Source of the DNA: Fimbriimonadaceae bacterium | GTDB lineage: Bacteria > Armatimonadota > Fimbriimonadia > Fimbriimonadales > Fimbriimonadaceae | Length of the DNA: 7,267 bases | Reading direction: 5' to 3' | Assembly (NCBI GenBank): GCA_014380605.1 | Contig: JACMJO010000524.1 | Span: 1 to 7,267 of the forward strand | Position numbers and translations under genes: made by a program | The notes under the pieces: model-generated | What the model was told of the DNA's origin: nothing | Database searches by the model: none | What the model saw: the letters and a program-made list of their open reading frames with translations, nothing else | Shown: positions 5,220 to 7,267 of the stretch, in pieces | Layout: each line of letters starts with the position of its first letter | How positions within the stretch are numbered: position 1 is the stretch's first letter

Positions 5220-6176
5220 TTATGCGGTTGTAGGCATTTTGAATGCGCGGGTCTGTGACAAAACCCGCTCTACCAACAACGTCACAATCAACAACGCCCC
5301 CAATACAATCAGGTTGAGTTCATTCTGCTTCCAGTGCCAACTAACGAACTGCCGCGTCTCATGGATCAGGATCAATCCCAAAGCGACGCCCAAGACTTTG
5401 CCTTTGCCACCATCGATGCTGGCTCCGCCCAGGACGACGGCCGTGATCGCTTCCAACTCCAAGCCCATGCCCAGGTCGGCTTTGGCGGTGTTATTCCGGG
5501 CGACCAACAGGACGGCCGCAATCCCGCAGATGGCGCCGCAAAGCGTGTAAAGGATCATCTTGACCCGCGCCACGGGGATTCCCGAGAATCGGGCGACGTT
5601 CTCCTCCGTGCCGATCGCCACAATCCACCGGCCAAACCGAGCCTTTGCCAAGACAAACCAGGCCGAAAGCACAATAAGGGCGAAAACGAAAACGGGGTAG
5701 GGAATACCAACCATTTTGCCCTGGGACAGGGTCTGGAAAGTGTCAGGGTAGCCGGATATCGGCCGGGCCAGACTGATCCCTTCCGCGATTCCTCGGAATG
5801 CCGCCATCGTCGCCAACGTTACGATCAAAGGGTGAACGCGAAGCTTGGCGATGAACCACCCGTTGGACATCCCCAGGAATCCACCCGCAGCAATCGCCAC
5901 CAGCGCCCCAATGAAAGGGGAAATCCCGCGTTCGAACAGCAATCCCAAGACGACCCCGCAGAGGGCGACCATCGCGCCGATGGAAAGGTCGATGCCCCCG
6001 ATCATGATGATCAGCAACATTGGAATTGCCACGATCGCCAACTCCCACAGATGGCTCGCCAGGAGCATTTGGGATCGGATCGTGACAAAGCGGGGTTCCA
6101 TCAGCCACGCCATCAATAGGAGGGCGATCAGAAGCAGAATTAGAACCGCCTCGCGAGAGCGGAGAAATGCCTTCAA
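5220..6176 (-). CDS. sugar ABC importer permease, RhaQ/LsrD-like
   Basis: The 318-residue integral membrane protein belongs to the RbsC/BPD_transp_2 permease family of CUT2 sugar importers. It has multiple hydrophobic segments (about 9-27, 45-60, 65-80, 87-103, 158-176, 207-225, 244-275, 285-303), the family motif GGIDLSIGA (60-68), VHPLIVTLATMAAFRG (114-129) and the signature AITAVVLGGASIDGGKGK (243-260). It should form a heterodimeric channel with the permease half of the upstream fusion protein. It starts with TTG at 6176, which overlaps the upstream TGA in TTGA; GGAG six bases upstream supports this start. The 4-base overlap points to translational coupling. The pairing of two different permeases is typical of the Rha and Lsr systems, in contrast to ribose importers that use one. 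Confidence 0.92.
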   Translation of the reverse strand: MKAFLRSREAVLILLLIALLLMAWLMEPRFVTIRSQMLLASHLWELAIVAIPMLLIIMIGGIDLSIGAMVALCGVVLGLLFERGISPFIGALVAIAAGGFLGMSNGWFIAKLRVHPLIVTLATMAAFRGIAEGISLARPISGYPDTFQTLSQGKMVGIPYPVFVFALIVLSAWFVLAKARFGRWIVAIGTEENVARFSGIPVARVKMILYTLCGAICGIAAVLLVARNNTAKADLGMGLELEAITAVVLGGASIDGGKGKVLGVALGLILIHETRQFVSWHWKQNELNLIVLGALLIVTLLVERVLSQTRAFKMPTTA

Positions 6177-7267
6177 CGCTTTCTCCGGTTGATGTGGTCG
6201 CCTAAAACGGCGAGGAGGATGAGCCCACCCTGGATCGCGCGCTCCCAGTAGGTGCTTGATTGTCCTAACTTCAGGAAGATCAAAACGGTAGAGACGATGC
6301 CCAGCAGACTCGCGCCGAGCACCGTACCAATCACGCTTCCCCGACCTCCGCGAATCGACGTTCCGCCTACGATGACCGAAGCGATCGCCACGAGTTCAAA
6401 CCCGCTTCCGAAACCCGACTCGATGACTTGAAGCTGAGTCGCGCTAAACAACGCGGCGACGGCGGCACCAATTCCCGTGAGGGTGAAGACGAATAGACGA
6501 ACCTTGTTCGACCTCACGCCATTCAAAGCGGCGGCATTTGGATTGCTACCAATGGCAAATACGCGCATCCCGAGCCTAGTTCGGCGAGTGATCCATATTC
6601 CTATCAGGGCCGCCGCTATCGCCACAAAGATGACCGCGTTTCCGGTTCCAAAGGAACGAAGAGCCGGTGGCATGTTTTCGATCCATTTACCGCCCATTGC
6701 CAATTCGGTTGCGCCCTTGAATAGGGTCAAGGTGCCAAGGGTCACGATGATCGAGGGGATTCGGGCATAAGAGACCAAGAGTCCATTTACCAGGCCGCCC
6801 AACGCTCCGATCCCAAGGCAAGCAACGATGGCTACGCCGACCGGCAAACCCATCCGATCCGGAGAGGCGGCAATGCCGAGAGTCGCGGCGCACAGGCCCA
6901 TGAGAGATCCGACGGAAATGTCGATCTCCCGAGCGAGGATCACCAACGTCATCATCGTCCCGACGATCACGGCGGGCGCGACTCGGACGAGCATGTCGCG
7001 CAGGTTTTCCAAGCTTAGAAAGCTGGGATTCACCACGGTCGCGAGGATGATCGTCGCCAACAGGAGACCTGCAACGGCAAACTCGCGCTTGAAGCCCTTT
7101 GCCGCAGTTTGTCGAGTTACTTCCTCTCCCTCTTTCGGAAGGGCAAGCTCCAAAATTCTCTCTTGAGTTGCTTGTTCCTTCGACAGTTCCCCAGCAAGCC
7201 GACCTTGGCGCATGACCAAGATTCGGTCGCCTAAGGCCATCACTTCGTTGAGTTCGGAAGAGATGAC
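6173..7267 (-). CDS. sugar ABC importer ATPase-permease fusion, 5' part outside the window
   Basis: The frame is open to the right edge. The visible 364 residues start with the end of an RbsA-type duplicated ATPase: VISSELNEVMALGDRILVMR, then QGRLAGEL and QERILELAL (to about residue 44). No stop follows. A charged linker of about 13 residues leads into a complete permease of the RbsC/BPD_transp_2 family (about 58-364), with AREIDISVGS (112-121), the RhaP/LsrC-like IPSIIVTLGTLTLFKGATEL and the late VIVGGTSIRGGRGS. No ATG, GTG or TTG codon occurs between the ATPase end and the first transmembrane helix, so the permease cannot be a separate gene with a standard start. Normally ATPase and permease are encoded separately. 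The ATPase motifs (Walker A/B, signature) lie off the window. It works with the downstream permease and binding protein. Confidence 0.92.
   Translation of the reverse strand, partial: VISSELNEVMALGDRILVMRQGRLAGELSKEQATQERILELALPKEGEEVTRQTAAKGFKREFAVAGLLLATIILATVVNPSFLSLENLRDMLVRVAPAVIVGTMMTLVILAREIDISVGSLMGLCAATLGIAASPDRMGLPVGVAIVACLGIGALGGLVNGLLVSYARIPSIIVTLGTLTLFKGATELAMGGKWIENMPPALRSFGTGNAVIFVAIAAALIGIWITRRTRLGMRVFAIGSNPNAAALNGVRSNKVRLFVFTLTGIGAAVAALFSATQLQVIESGFGSGFELVAIASVIVGGTSIRGGRGSVIGTVLGASLLGIVSTVLIFLKLGQSSTYWERAIQGGLILLAVLGDHINRRKR
6183..6186 (-). promoter_or_regulatory. Shine-Dalgarno site for a TTG start
   Basis: GGAG on the minus strand lies six bases before TTG (6176-6174), inside the last codons of the upstream fusion gene. 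With the TTGA stop/start overlap it supports TTG as the real start of the second permease and suggests coupled translation. Confidence 0.65.

Noticed and set aside
5334..6119. 261-codon open frame on the plus strand
   Set aside because: It is antisense to the permease gene, very rich in Asp, Arg, Gln and His, has no recognisable domain, and the opposite strand is an unmistakable permease.

Overview
The window most likely comes from a bacterium of the Armatimonadota (Fimbriimonadia-like). The main reason is a type IV-pilin-like protein of the large family expanded in those genomes: N-terminal FTLIELLVVIAIIAI, then LFPVFAQAK, SNLKQ and MYAxDYD, and a late ADGH motif. That pattern also occurs in Planctomycetes, so this is an inference from style and not a proof. 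Gene density is ordinary. I see no insertion sequence, CRISPR array, tRNA or rRNA.

Left part (1-1313, genes on the minus strand). A pilin-like protein (366-1169) is followed by a small lipoprotein (104-304), with a perfect 10-bp hairpin (327-352) between them. A weak partial reading frame may run off the left edge. The pilin-like gene has a near-consensus promoter (TTCACA, 17 nt, TATAAT). A 7+7 bp palindrome (1263-1282) covers its -35 box.

Middle (1314-4126). An ArsR-type winged-helix regulator with a ~200-residue C-terminal domain (1314-2264, minus) is divergent from an intracellular GH51 alpha-L-arabinofuranosidase (2376-3860, plus). About 110 bp separate them. A small two-helix membrane protein (3917-4126) follows the glycosidase.

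Right part (4128-7267, minus strand). This is the distal part of a sugar ABC-importer operon. Read in the direction of transcription it holds an ATPase-permease fusion (5' end off the window), a second permease that starts with TTG and overlaps by 4 nt, and a substrate-binding lipoprotein. The sequences resemble the L-rhamnose (Rha) and autoinducer-2 (Lsr) importer branch. The operon meets the small membrane protein gene tail to tail with one base between the stop codons.

Taken together this looks like a carbohydrate-use locus. A sugar or sugar-derived signal is imported, arabinosyl side chains are cut in the cytoplasm, and a one-component regulator with a possible ligand-binding domain controls at least the glycosidase. 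Whether the importer and the pilin-like protein belong to the same regulon cannot be settled from this window. The observations most worth following are the regulator architecture with its candidate operator, the ATPase-permease fusion, and the LsrB-like binding residues of the solute-binding protein.
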